Shown here: positions 1 through 13,969 of the stretch, piece by piece
Layout: the number at the start of each line of letters is the position of its first letter
How positions within the stretch are numbered: the first letter of the stretch is position 1
Source: Tipula vernalis
Lineage: Eukaryota > Arthropoda > Insecta > Diptera > Tipulidae
Direction: 5' to 3'
DNA length: 64,000 nucleotides
Assembly (NCBI GenBank): GCA_958295665.1
Contig: OY282560.1
Coordinates: 145,134,091-145,198,090 of the forward strand
Notes under the pieces: model-generated
The model's database searches: none
Seen by the model: the letters and a program-made list of their open reading frames with translations, nothing else
Told to the model about the DNA's origin: nothing
Translations under genes and position numbers: made by a program

Positions 1-1080
1 GGGGAAAGGTTGAGACATGCTGACGCATTGAGTAGGGTAAATGTGTTAACATGGGAGGAATTGGAGGAAGGGGAAGAATACAGAGGAGTAGAGGAAGAAG
101 ACGACGATGAGGAAGACGGGAAGATGAAGATAATAGACGCGCAACTTAGAGATGACAGAGTGAGCAAATTAAGAGAGCAGATTTTGGAAGGAAGTAAGAA
201 AGCGTATGAAGTAAGAGATAACGTAGTGTATAGACAGAATGGGAAGAGGTTGCAGTTGGTAATACCGGACAGTATGATAGGAGGGCTAATATGCCAAATG
301 CATGATGGAATGGGGCATATGGGGGGAAAAAAGACCATTAAGAACATCAGAAGGAATTTTTTCTTCAGTAAAATGGGAGAGCTGGTTAAGGAGCATATAG
401 GAAAGTGTTTGATGTGTCTGATATTTAATGACGAGTCGGAGCGTAAGGAACACAAATTGCACATCTACGAAAGAAAGGCAGTGCCATTAGATACGGTGCA
501 TATCGACCACATTAGACCTTTGGAAAAGACAAGGAAAGGATACCAGTATATATTGGTTGTAGTAGACGCGTTCACTAAATATGTTCGGTTATACCCAGAA
601 AAAACGACGGAGACCAAGGAGGCGATAAAAGCGATGAACGAGTATAGTAGAGTGTATGGGTATCCGAGGAGAATAGTATCGGATCCCCGAGGAACAGCAG
701 TCTCGTCAGAAGAATTCCCTGAGTGGGGGAGGAATAATGGAGTGAGACACGTGAAAACAGCAACAGCGTGTCCAAGGGCTAATGGGCAGGTAGAAAGATT
801 TAACGGAGCGCTGGTGCCCATATTAGCGAAATTAGTAGATAAAGAGAAGGTGGAATGGAACAGCTTGTTAGCGAAGGCAGAGTTCGCAATGAATAATATG
901 ACGAGTAGCGCGACAGTAGATACACCAGCGCGGTTGTTATATGGGGTGGATCAGAGATTTGGACAGAAGTCGGAAGTGGAAGATTGGATGGACGAATTGA
1001 ACAAGGAAGACGTGTCAATTGAGGAGAGGAGAGCAATAGCTAAGGTCAGCATAATAAGGATTATTATGATAGTAAGGTAA
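1..1080 (+). CDS. Ty3/gypsy pol fragment: RNase H tail and integrase core
   Basis: The frame is open at base 1, so this is the 3' part of a longer pol gene cut by the window edge. The first residues, HADALSR, match the usual end of Ty3/gypsy RNase H. Counting from the ATG at 10, an HHCC zinc-binding region follows (H98, H103, C133, C136). The integrase catalytic acidic residues are D166 (in HIDHI), D225 (in VSDPRG) and E262 (in GQVERF). The spacing D225-E262 is one residue longer than the usual DD35E because of a proline in SDPRG. The acidic stretch around residues 20-37 is unusual. The frame is lost near 1046-1050, where an apparent 2-bp addition in a run of ATA repeats leads to a premature stop at 1080. 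The coding strand is strikingly purine-rich compared with its surroundings. It is a dead or damaged copy, but the core motifs are intact. Confidence 0.88.
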   Translation, partial: GERLRHADALSRVNVLTWEELEEGEEYRGVEEEDDDEEDGKMKIIDAQLRDDRVSKLREQILEGSKKAYEVRDNVVYRQNGKRLQLVIPDSMIGGLICQMHDGMGHMGGKKTIKNIRRNFFFSKMGELVKEHIGKCLMCLIFNDESERKEHKLHIYERKAVPLDTVHIDHIRPLEKTRKGYQYILVVVDAFTKYVRLYPEKTTETKEAIKAMNEYSRVYGYPRRIVSDPRGTAVSSEEFPEWGRNNGVRHVKTATACPRANGQVERFNGALVPILAKLVDKEKVEWNSLLAKAEFAMNNMTSSATVDTPARLLYGVDQRFGQKSEVEDWMDELNKEDVSIEERRAIAKVSIIRIIMIVR

Positions 1081-1358
1081 GGAAAGAACACAAGTTTAAA
1101 GAGGGAGACTTGGTACTGCTGAAGGGCAGAAAGGTAATAGGGAAGAAGAGTAAGTTATTGGGTAAATTCAAAGGGCCGTATAGAGTAGAAAAAGTTTTAG
1201 AGCAGGATAGATATTTGGTATCAGATATTGTGGGAGTTCAGGTAGGAAGGTTACCTTATTCGGGAATTGTAAGCTCGGAGAGAATGAAGTTATATAAAAA
1301 GAACGAAGAAGATGGGACAGAAAGGGAAGGAGAAGAAATAGAAGATTACGAGGAATAA
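1081..1358 (+). pseudogene. Out-of-frame C-terminal domain of the same integrase
   Basis: The frame that opens near 1048 and runs to the stop at 1356-1358 reads as the end of the same integrase. It contains the chromatin-facing GPY/F-type module (GKFKGPYRVEKVL) and an acidic tail. It is separated from the catalytic core only by the frameshift near 1046-1050. I see no ATG context suggesting separate translation, so this is the broken end of one gene rather than a second gene. Confidence 0.8.
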
Positions 1359-1798
1359 CTATTATTGGTTGCAGGATGAGGAGGACTGAACGCGCAAGGG
1401 AGAACAAGGGAAGCGGAGAAGGAATTACAGGTATAAATCAAAACTGAATTGTTATATGTTTTTTGAATAAATGAATTAAATGATAGAGGTAGTTTTAAGA
1501 GAGGGTTGGGAAGGAAATCGAGGGCGATGTTAAGTCAGATAGGCCGAGATGTAGGGTAAATGACAGATGGTAACCCAGTAGACATAAGATATACTGGGTA
1601 GTAGGGAGTAGTGGTACGGGTGGAAGGGTAATGACACACATCGGGCGACAGGGAGCGGCGGAAGAGCAGGATAAGAAGCGGAGAATATTGTGAGAATCCG
1701 GTAATAAAGTAATCGGTGAATAAAATAAAGAAGAGTTATAAAGCTTAACAGATCGATGGTTGTTTTATTAATAGAGATCATCGAGTGGAATTATTAAC
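1359..1798 (+). repeat. Gypsy 3' untranslated region and putative 3' LTR
   Basis: Downstream of the integrase is a purine-rich stretch (about 1498-1527) suited to a polypurine tract. It is followed by TGTTAAG at 1528, a possible LTR start. The candidate LTR carries an AATAAA signal near 1720 and may end at TTATTAAC (1791-1798). The 5' LTR lies outside the window, so the borders are a guess from base composition and terminal motifs. Confidence 0.45.
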
Positions 1799-1988
1799 GT
1801 GCCTTACAATACATTTAAATATTATTTAATTTATTTAACATGAAATGTATCATTCCTATTTTCCATAAAACATAAAACACCATCAATCTTACAAAATCCG
1901 CCAACTAAATAGCAGTTGAATTTGGCCATTTGATAAAATATTTGAGGTATTACAGAGAAAGTGAAAATTACTTAAATAAACGTTTGTT

Positions 1989-2234
1989 ACTATGGGTTCT
2001 CACCAAAAGTAGATAGCAAATATTTGCAATCTATTTGATTTTCTTTCACATAAATAGTACACATTAAAAAAAAATTATATATCGGTATACACAATATACC
2101 AATTTACAATCCGATTTACAATCAAAAGTAGTCAAGCGTACATCTTTTTACATTGTAAATGAAAAATGTTCTGTAAAAAAAAAAAATTTCCCTTTGCAAA
2201 TATTTGCAATCGAGTTTTGGCGAGAACCTATAGT
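1989..2234. mobile_element. TIR MITE (Tc1/mariner-like)
   Basis: The two ends are inverted copies of each other over nearly 40 bp, sharing GGTTCTC and GCAAATATTTGC. TA dinucleotides flank the ends. There is no coding capacity. About 246 bp. Confidence 0.75.
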
Positions 2235-2583
2235 TTTAAACGATTCAAACCAAATCAAATAAGTGTCCTAAAATAAAAACTACCAAAAAAATTCAAGTTA
2301 TGAAATTCATTTTAGCCTCTAGACTAGTATCAATTATTAACTTGCTTAAAAAGAGTTCTAATAATATGTTTGAAATTCTGAATCTTGTGAAATTTTACCA
2401 AAGAGGAACTGTGTTTTGCTGTTTATTGTTGATAAATAATTTTATTTTTGTATTATTATAGAAAATTTATGTAAATGGCATAAAGGTATTAAAAATATAA
2501 AAAATTTAACATTTTAATAATTATGTTGATATATTGTTTTAAAAAATATATATTATTTAATTATAGCAATAGTAATACATAAT

Positions 2584-2992
2584 AATAAATGGGATCCGTT
2601 CATTGCGGCATATTTCATTACAACATATTTCAGTGCGGCGTACGGGTACAGTACAGCAGAAGGTTATGGTATATTTCAAAAAGGTATAGTTCAGCATAGC
2701 TTAAAAAATCGTGAAAAACATTTAAAAACCATTCAACAAAACCGACCAAACGTTTATTGGAACGCGCACAAAATGGGAAATTTAAAAACGCCATATGGTG
2801 AAATTCGACAAATGATGAAGATAGGATTCTAAGGTAACTTTCGTTATCATAGAATTTTTTTTCACTTATACCTTATGCAGTAATGTACCATACGCCATAC
2901 TGAAATGAGCCAGATGATGTTGTACTGAAACATGCCGAAGTATCATATTCCGTAATGAAATACGCCATAACAAACGGGACCACAATAAATGG
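2584..2992. mobile_element. TIR MITE with a 9-bp target duplication
   Basis: The ends (about 2591-2625 and 2950-2983) are inverted copies sharing GCATATTTCATTAC-type sequence. AATAAATGG occurs on both sides (2584-2592 and 2984-2992) and reads as a target duplication of 7-9 bp. The CATATTTCA motif recurs inside the ends. No ORF. The duplication length points away from Tc1/mariner and Harbinger. Confidence 0.7.
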
Positions 2993-3394
2993 CGTAATGC
3001 GATTTAAAAACAAAGAACGAACCTCTGACCTCTACTAAATACTCTTTCATTTGAATATTTTGATACTATATTTTTCAAAACAACTAATTTCTAATTAATT
3101 ATAATTGCACTAAAGTATTTTGTTTTGTTTTGTATTATTAACTATAACTTACAAAACAAAGTTGCGATAAATCACATGTTTAATTAAATTATATTTCAGG
3201 GTTCACGTAAATGTTCTTAGGCTTTTATGTGTTACCACAGACAAATATACTCAGAGAGATACCTTATGCCAAAGAGTATAGAATACCAAGAGTGCCGAAA
3301 TTAAATAAAAAATTTAATCACGTAGAAGATAATTTTTTTAACTACTGTCCTATTCGTTCAATGTTTTATTTCTAAAATTGGGTAAACAGAACTG

Positions 3395-3644
3395 GGGGCC
3401 TATTCTCGAATTCCACATCCATTTTCCACATGTGGACATCTGTCAAAACTCATAAAAATTGAATTTTTTCGGTACTAAGGGAATATTTCCGAATGGGTAT
3501 AAGCATGTGGAAAAATTCCCCATATAGGAAAATGTCAATGCCGCATGTGTTTTATATACGAATTACAATTTTCGAACCATTTTTTGACAACTTTGACAGA
3601 TGTCCACATGTGGAAAATGGATGTGAAATTCGAGAATAGGCCCC
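3395..3644. mobile_element. MITE family H1, copy 1 (PIF/Harbinger-like)
   Basis: The TIRs start GGGGCCTATTCTCGAATTC and extend about 50 bp. CTG flanks both ends (3392-3394 and 3645-3647) as a 3-bp target duplication. The same family recurs at 21113, 46492 and 46750. A CWG trinucleotide target is known for animal Harbinger elements, so that assignment is inferred. Confidence 0.8.
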
Positions 3645-3647
3645 CTG

Positions 3648-5315
3648 GAGTCATATTGCGTTTCCTTATACACTAACTAAAGGAAAATTTCGTAATCTAT
3701 TCGGTCATCACGTAAAAAGGAAGCCCAAATATAATTGTTATTTTTAGCTATATTTCTTATCGTTTGATTTGAACTGAATCAGATCATCTTTCATGAAATG
3801 TCAAAAAAAAAGCAAACGACTACCCGGTTCAACATTTAAAAAATTACTTTCAAATTTTTCCAAGAAAAGCAATCGATTGGCAAAAGAGTGATTTTTAAGA
3901 GTGAACTGGGGAAATTTCAAGTTCAAAAAATTGTAGGAAAAGCAAAATAAATTTACAAAATATTAAGAATGTGTAACAATTTTGTGATTCAATAAATTTG
4001 TTTCGTATTTTTCTGTAAACAATTTTAGACATCTGACGTACACTGGCAAAACTAAAGATAAATTTAGCAAGTATTGTTTTAATTCGTCAGAGCCAAGTTT
4101 GAAGTATTTTTCAGATTGAATATTCGAAAAATATATTTCAGAAATAATTTAATTTTAATATTTCTACAATTAATATTTATTTAATACCAATATAACCTTC
4201 ATGTTTATTGTTGTTAAAGGTATGCAGAAAACTTTTATATAAACGTTTTATAATATTTTTACTTTTTTCATTCAATTTGAAGCTAAGCCTAAACTTTTAT
4301 ATTTTCACCGTTTTGTAAACAGAAATATGTATGTATGTCGGCTGGTTGGTTGTGTAGTAAATACGTGAATATTTTCGAACAGAAACATAAAAGTAACATT
4401 AATTTTGGAAAGAGATTAAACTTTCATTCTATTCAACGTGATGGTAGAAATAGATTACGAAAACACTGATTATATTTATCTGTGGTTTTAGGACGGGCTG
4501 AAATTCACTTTCAATTATTTTATAAAAATAGAGGTTTTATTTTTAGTAAATTTTTTGTAGTAATATTGGGGCCGATTCAACGTAAATATTTTATCGTTGT
4601 TTTCTTTCATTCTAGTCGTATTATGAGAAGGTCCTGAAAGACAAAAGGTTTGCCTTGAATCGAACCCATTATTTGTTTATAAATTAAAATGCATTAGCGC
4701 AAATTAAATTTAATTAAACAAAAAAAAAATAAACAAAAATTTTAAAACTTTTTGTTTTATTTTACATAATTTTAGCTACAATAATATATCTACAATATTT
4801 GTTAATAAATTAATTTTTTTAAGAGAATTTTGATTTTCAGTTTTTTTTTATGAAACAAAATGGACGAAAAATTATTTTAAAAAAATATTTTTTTTTATTT
4901 TTAAATTAAATACTTTAGTAGCATATTTACGGTTGTTTTAAATTTTGATATTTGCAATTTCCAAACACAGTGGAGTGTTAAGTGGCCTCTAAGATTAAAT
5001 TATTTGTTACGTAGTATTTGAAAAATAATTCACATTTATTATTTATTATTTATTTATTTTACAATTTGGCAATATTTGTGATATAAATTAATTCTATATT
5101 GATTTATTCAGTGCGGTTGTATTTCATTTCTGTTTTTAGTGGTATCATTCAAGCATATCTAAAGTTCTGATGATCGAAACATCGACATTTTGGTCCTTTG
5201 GAACGGTTTAATATACGTACGTTATATGCCGATTAGATTGTACTCATTGTCCATAATTACGGTAGATTTATTGTCCAAAGGTAGTGGCTCTTAAGTTCCG
5301 CAATAAGAAACGAAT
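3648..5315. other. AT-rich noncoding stretch
   Basis: Homopolymer-rich sequence without an ORF, TIR pair or RNA signature that I could recognise. Confidence 0.5.
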
Positions 5316-6527
5316 AGGCTGTTTGTTTAGTTAAAAAGTTAAATTTTTTACATTTTATTCACCACAAAAATTTTAACTGGTCACGGACTAGTTAAAAATT
5401 TGTAGCTTGTATTTTGCTTTTCTCTACGCAAGACAAAAATAAAAAACGTAAACATCACATTTTTAACCAGTTTCATTTGAAACACATATATACAGGGTGA
5501 TTTTTTTAACCTGATACACTCAAATATCTCGGGAAAAAGCACTCGTGGGGGAAATACATTAGTGTTAAAATTAGTACCCCCGCCCTCCTCTTGTACGAGG
5601 GGCGCGGGGTAACTTTGAAACTAAAATATGAACCCCTATTTTGTACTGCAGATTCGGATTCTATGGTTAAAAATATGTAGGATTTGACTGAAACATTTTT
5701 TTCGATTCGTGATAGATGGCGCTTTAATTGACGATATTCAGTTTTTTTCGATTTCTCCAGAAGACCAAGTTTACAAATAAAAACCAACAACACGTGAGAA
5801 TATGATTGAGCGAATCAGAAATGCTTGTGCTGAAATTCAAGCATACACACATCTCAGTTGTGTACAGTCATTTGAAATGCGGATTAATAAGTGCATTGAA
5901 GATGAAGGCCATCCTTTTCCCAGTTATTCAAAATTTACAAAATGAATAAACTTTTTGACGACCAATTTCGAGTATTTACAATGAAACCGTGGTATTTGTA
6001 ATGCAGACGTATTGCAGAACCGTTTGCATAGGTTCTCAGTAGGAGAAATCTAAAAAAAATTGAATATCGTCAGTTACAGCGGCATCTATCAAGAATCGAA
6101 AAAATGTTTCAGTCAAATCCTACGTATTTTTAGCCGTAGAATCCGAATACGCAATACAAAATAGGGGTTCATATTTTAGTTTCAAGTTGCCCCCCGCCCC
6201 ACCTACAAGGAGGAGTGGAGAGGAGGGGGGGAGGGGTACTAATTTTAACACTAATGTATTTCCCCCATGGAATAATAACGATTTTTATTTTTGTTTTGCG
6301 TAGAGAAAAGTAAAATACAAGCTACAAATTTTTAACTGGTCCGTAACCAGTTAAAATTTTCATGGTGAATAAAATGTCAGAAATTTAACGTTTTAACTTT
6401 TTATGCGGATTTTTATTCATTTGAAAAACAGCCTAAAACGATTAAAAAGTGAGGAAAATTTAATATTTTTTAACTTTGGTAACCACAGTTAAAAAATTTA
6501 ACTTTTTACCTGATTGAAACACAGCCA
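5316..6527. mobile_element. Nested foldback region
   Basis: Outer segments at about 5316-5484 and 6283-6527 are inverted relative to each other (GGCTGT termini, GTTAAAAAGTTAAA motifs, a shared block reading GCTTGTATTTTGC). Inside them, inner arms at about 5493-5750 and 6060-6275 form a second inverted repeat. Its end, CAGGGTGATTTTTTTAACC, follows a TA at 5491. The inner element matches the complete foldback at 31846-32503. The right end of the inner element seems lost at the junction near 6280. Confidence 0.7.
5802..5945 (+). pseudogene. 3' end of a Tc1/mariner-type transposase in the foldback
   Basis: A 47-codon open segment ends at TGA 5943-5945 and lies in the middle of the inner foldback. 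It shows the C-terminal pattern of insect Tc3/mariner-like transposases: a helix with ERIRNAC, then RINKCIEDEGHPF shortly before the stop. The catalytic domain is missing. The copy at 31846 lacks this segment, so this one is a less deleted derivative of the same transposon. Confidence 0.55.
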
Positions 6528-6826
6528 TAGAAACAGAATTATTGTAATAACATAAAACACATGTCAAACTTTTTGTGGATCGAAAAGATCATGTGAAAGG
6601 ATTACACAAACAAATAGTAAAAAAACGTATTAAACAAACATATAAAATGACAACGAGTGGTGTAAACAAACATTTTTAAACAAAACAATCATAAAAAGAT
6701 AATTATTTAGTCACAACTCACAAATCACAACTTTGTTATATCTCGTAACACTGCTCCCAACCCTGCATGGTTAAGGATATATATAGTGCAGTGGAATAAC
6801 GAGAGAGCATGGACAGTTATATTATA

Positions 6827-7432
6827 TATGCTGCGAGTCGAGTCGAGTTTAATCCTAGTTTAACTCTCACTATATACGGAGTCGAGTTATTTTGTAACCA
6901 ACTCTAGGTGTATATACTGCAGAGTTAAACATATACAGAGTTCAAATAGGATTGAAACCGAGTTAAAAAAAATAAATGGAACAAAATATCATTTCAGATC
7001 GCCATATATGTTATTGTCATTTTTCCAGCGATATTATGTCTAAAAAATTGTAATTTTCAATCAAACTCCATGAAAATTACGGGATAGACCACCGAAATGT
7101 TGAAGTCATTTTTTCGAAAAAATAAAAAACTAAATACCAAAACAAAAAGTTATTATTAAAATTAATTAATTAAAATCTTAATAAATAAGATATTTAAAAT
7201 AAAATAAAAAATTTAATTAAAAAAATTAAAACGAATATTTTTTAATATTGGTGCACGAATTTTTCTTTAATTTTGTTGTGGTTTTTTTAATTCTACCCTA
7301 TGCGTATATAGTGCATTTTTTAGACTAGAGTTTAACTCGACTCTACAAATTATTACGTCGAGTCGAGTTTAACTCGACTCCGTATATAGTGAGAGTTAAA
7401 CTCGGATTAAACTCGACTCGACTCGCAGCATA
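6827..7432. mobile_element. TIR element with GAGTCGAGT-rich ends
   Basis: The termini (TATGCTGCGAGTCGAGTCG) are inverted copies over at least 60 bp, and TA lies at both borders. The arms contain iterated GAGTCGAGTTTAA-like subrepeats. The interior is AT-rich with no ORF. Confidence 0.75.
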
Positions 7433-8239
7433 TACAGTATAAGTGATGGTATTATAAAGAGGTTAGAAAAGGCGGAGTAAAAATAATTGAAACAGAAATT
7501 AAAAATAATATAAATTGTTTTATATAAATACATTCTGAAGTATTACAAGCTTAAAACGAGATATGCCTTTTTACGTATTATTATTTAAAATTCGAAATCT
7601 CAATAGGGCCGACTAAAGTTATCAACTTATCACGCTTGCAATAAATCGATTTTTTTTATCAGTTTTAATTATATTTACAAATTGTTTTAAAAAGCTCCAA
7701 TATAAAGCCGTATACAAACATTTTACACACCACTGCATACCAGTTTGCCATATTATTGGTAGGGAAATCAAACCCGATTAAGATTAAGCAATTTACAGAG
7801 TATAAAATTTGTTAAATTTTGTGAAAAAAAAAATTGTCATGAAAGAATGAGGATTCACAAGCAAAATGTCAGCCCACTGCACTTCAGTTGCACAAGTTTT
7901 AATTAATTATAATCTGAAACGCGATTAAAGTCGTATTTCCATGAGAATTTTACAACAACAATTGCTCGCGACAGACGAAATAAATAATTCAAACCAAAAC
8001 TTGGAATTAATTAATTCATTCCTAATTTTAGTTATTCCACCTGACACAAGATGCCAAATTGTTCTTTTTTTTGTTGTTTTATTTCAATTCGAAAAAATAA
8101 TTCGCGACTTGTTTTCATGAGAACTTATATTCATGAGTCTTACAAAATCGAAATCCAGGGTCTTGATTTCGGGATTAGGGTAGTTTCACAATTTTTTTTC
8201 TAAATATCACAATTTTTTTTCTAAATAAAGTTTAATGCC
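7433..8239. other. AT-rich noncoding stretch
   Basis: Nothing recognised on either strand. Confidence 0.5.
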
Positions 8240-8830
8240 ACTGTGATGTAAAATTTAAAAAAAAAACACAAACGGCTTATTATACTTTCAAATTTATTTC
8301 ATTCTCTCAAAGTAATCTTCAGATATAATACACATATATACCAACGTTTTTCCCAGTCTTCGAAACAGTTGTTAAACTCGATTTCCGAATTGGCCTTCAA
8401 AACCTTTTTCGATTCGGCTTCTATCTCATCAATCGAGTCAAAACGATGTCTCCCGAGAAGTTTTTGAGTTTCGGGAATAGACAGAAGTCAGACGGAGCTA
8501 AATCAGGCAAAAAGGGCGGTTGCGGAACAATATGGGTCGAATTTTTGGCCAAATTGTCACGTACAACCAATGCAGTGTGAGACGGCGCATTTCTGACCCA
8601 AACGACATTTGCATGATGTCAAAAAGATCTCTAATTGTCAATCAACGAGTTTTGAGCACTAACGTCCTTGAATTCCTTGAGGTGGTGTCCATCTCTGGAC
8701 AGTGCATTGTAACCAAAAACATTTTCCAAAATTTCCAACAATAATTTGATACAACTTATTTTCTGAACATTTTAAAATATCCAAAAATTCAAAAATCTGT
8801 GTTAGGGTGCTTCCAACTTAAGAAAAAAAC
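8240..8830 (-). pseudogene. Mariner transposase relic, C-terminal half
   Basis: Read on the minus strand, this holds the second catalytic region and C-terminus of a mariner transposase. A degraded segment before [12 protein letters not shown] is followed by [16 protein letters not shown] and FEDWEKRW, in broken frames. The same family lies at 33050-33790, and both copies begin near a matching GTTARGGTGCTWC sequence. The N-terminal half is missing or unreadable. Confidence 0.75.
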
Positions 8831-8889
8831 TACTCGTTTGAATAAGCCCGCGCGATTTAAATGAAAAAGTCTTACTACTTTTTGATTTA

Positions 8890-9660
8890 CAGGAATATCG
8901 GGATTTTTAAGATTTTATGTGATTTTACAAGGTTTTCAAGCTTACTCATATTGATGTTAGTTTAGCTTTGAGAGATTATTCTAGATAATTCAAGATTTTC
9001 GATATTATTCGTCTTAGTTTGGGTTCAAATATAAGCAGCGTTGATATTAACATTGAGTTAGGTGAGGTTCTTGAAATTCAAGATTTCGAGGTTTTTTGGA
9101 ATAATCTAGATATTTTTTTCGCTTTTCAAGGTTCTGAGAATCTAAATTTTGAGATTTTCGGAAATATTCGATTTTATCGCAATTATTCTAGAATTCGGAG
9201 GTCAATTCGAGCTTTCTAAAATTATCTCTCTCGCTTATACTTGAAATTTGCAAGACGTTATGGAGATTAAGCTTTCCAAGATTTGCATGTAGCTGTGAGC
9301 TACAACATACAGATACAGTTAATAGAAGTTTGTAGAATATTGAGTTACATAGATGATGCTTTTCTAGGAAATTTGAGATTTTTTCGACGAAATCATTTCG
9401 AATTAATCCATATTACAAATTCGAACGACATTTAGCTGCTTGTTTTCGGGATTATTCGATACTTTCGATGTTATTGTTGAAGATTATTTGTTACTGTTAC
9501 TCGCGTGATTTTAAAGATTATTCAAAATTGCTGAAGCTGTGTTCATGGATTTTTCGAGATTATTTCATGTTTACAAGACTTATAATATTGAAAGTTGTTC
9601 GAAGTTACTTGTTAGTTTATTAGGTTAATTTGTTAAGTTATTGCTTTAAGTTGAGTCGCA
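8890..9660 (+). repeat. Degenerate array of GAGATTATTC-like motifs
   Basis: Variants of CGAGATTATTC, CAAGATTTTCG and TCTAGAAT recur every few tens of bases with no strict period. The complementary pattern occurs at 13970-14345. It resembles a decayed short-motif array. The open reading segment at 9019-9219 is probably a by-product of this low complexity. Confidence 0.5.
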
Positions 9661-10383
9661 GCATGATCTGTAACAAGATAATTTCACAGTATTCATGGTT
9701 TATTGTAACTGTTATGGTACATTATTTATGTAACTGTCCCGCATTATTTTCATCGATGAACTAAAATCATCGACGATAAATCTTCAAAATGTGTAGCTAA
9801 TTTAGTATTTATTTAATAGCTTCCTTTTAATAATGTAACAGACTTTTAAAACTGTACTCATCAAATACCAAGTCAATCGATTCTACAGTTCGAGAAAAAT
9901 GGAGGTGTGGCCAACACACGACTTTCTTTTACGAACAGAGAATTTTGAGAATTTAATTTTTTTTTTATAATTTTTTTTTTTTTTTTTTGTAATTTTTAAA
10001 TTTTTTTTTTTAAATTTTTTACTTTTATTTGTTTTTAATTTTTGGAAACATTTTGTAGTAAGTAGTTTTTTGTAAACCTTATACTTTTTAAGATATTTGC
10101 AAAATAAATGTTCTGGACCAAGGGATTGGCCACTTCCCGTTGACCGATTTGGAGTAAACTTCACTGGCACCTCCCAATTTATCAAAAAAGCTTAAATCTA
10201 GAGTTTAAATTCGATTGGTTAAACCATCTGGGCTGTAGAGAAGACACAGACCGACAGACAGACTGACAGACAGACACCATTTCGAAACCCACTTTTTCGG
10301 ACTCAGGGGTCCAAAATTTTCATGATTACTATACTTTATTTTACTAGAGTAAAAGAAAGTAAAAAGAACATTCAACTAACGCT
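9661..10383. repeat. T-rich tract and (GACA)n-containing repeat tail
   Basis: Long T runs occupy 9957-10025. A short tetranucleotide run of GACA units sits near 10249-10277, followed by CATTTCGAAACCCACTTTTT. The block looks like the end of a dispersed repeat, but no boundaries or family could be fixed. Confidence 0.4.
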
Positions 10384-11044
10384 CAGTGCTGCCAGATCGT
10401 AAGATTTATCTTTTTTTGAAAGATTTTTTGCCAGTGAAAAAGATAAAAAGGTTTTCTTCAAAATAAAAAGATTTTCTTTAAAATTAATTTGAATGTTGGT
10501 TCATTATTAAACAAATAGGAAATCTAAATAACCACTCTTTTACTATCATCAAACGATGAAGTAGAGTTTTGATTCCACTGTCAACAGGTTTACTTGAAAT
10601 TACCATATGTAATCACCTAATTAATAAAATTAATTTTGGGGACAAACGATAAAAGGCTTTGGATTCTCTTGCATATTAAATAAAAAAACCTAAGTTGTTC
10701 AAAATTTCTTTTGAAAACAAAAAAATCATTTGTCTTTTCTCCTAACATCATTAATCAGGATTACTTCCAAATTGCCGACTATGAATTGGCAAATTAAATT
10801 GTTGAATTTTTCAGAATTAAAACTGAACGATTTTTGAATTTAAAAATGGTTTGATGCAGTTTATGTTTTCCTAATTTGAAGCGTGCTAATATGGCTATTT
10901 TAACGATTCCTGCGGCAACGGCGAACGTGGAGCGTACTTTCTTGCAAATTAATAGAAAAGAAATTAAAAAAAGATTTATTGACCCAAAAAAAGATTTTTT
11001 TTTTAAATTAAAAAGATTTTATAAAAAATAATCTGGCAGCACTG
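10384..11044 (+). mobile_element. hAT derivative, copy A
   Basis: The terminal inverted repeats are CAGTGCTGCCAGAT and ATCTGGCAGCACTG. At about 10890-10975 the plus strand still encodes a remnant of the hAT dimerisation domain (MAILTIPAATANVERTF). Internal sequence also matches copy B at 14435. No convincing 8-bp target duplication is left. The catalytic region is gone, so this is a deleted, non-autonomous copy. Confidence 0.75.
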
Positions 11045-11694
11045 ACAAAAACCAGTGGCGTAACCACACATTTCGGAGCCCCGCAACGTTTTTCCTGGGC
11101 CGCTATAAATTCTTCTTGTACCTATGAAAATGTAAAGCTTTTATTTAACATAAAAATTTGATTTGTACCGTTTTTTTATTTTTACTATTATCAGGCCTCA
11201 CACTAATTAAAACTATCTGATTTCGTGAGTAGGATTTAAGAAATTGCACTAAACGGGCGGAAATTGTAATCTTTACAAGTTTAAATTTCCTATGAATTTC
11301 GAAGGTGGTAAAATAATTAAAAAACATTCTAGTTCCAAAAAACGAATTTTCAAACGCCTAAAGTTTTAACTGCCTTGTCTAAAAAATACCTTAACTGACG
11401 CAGTGGAAGATACTTTCTCTACTGGTAAAAATTTTTACCATTTATCGATAAATTTTGCGCTTTACCATTTACCGCAAGTTTTTACTGGTAACTTAAAATT
11501 AATCAAAATTTTGCTTAAATTGGTTATTGTACAGAAAATACACAATTTTACGCCGCGAACCAATTAGTATTTTGTATAAAAAAAACGTAATACTCAAACC
11601 TGAGACGAAACAACACATGATTCATTTCCATGGCCTCGAATAAAACGAAAAATCTTGCAATCAACTCAATGTACCTAATGACGATTTCTGTATA
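11045..11694. other. Noncoding stretch
   Basis: AT-rich, with a short palindromic-looking segment around TTTACCATTTATCG (about 11430-11480). No gene recognised. Confidence 0.45.
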
Positions 11695-13964
<2,270 letters not shown>

Positions 13965-13969
13965 TATAT

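Noticed and set aside
465..821. Open minus-strand frame opposite the gypsy integrase
   Set aside because: Shadow of the real plus-strand gene; the purine-rich coding strand keeps the complement free of stops.
9883..10185. Lysine-rich 100-codon minus frame
   Set aside because: It arises from the long T tracts on the plus strand; low complexity only.
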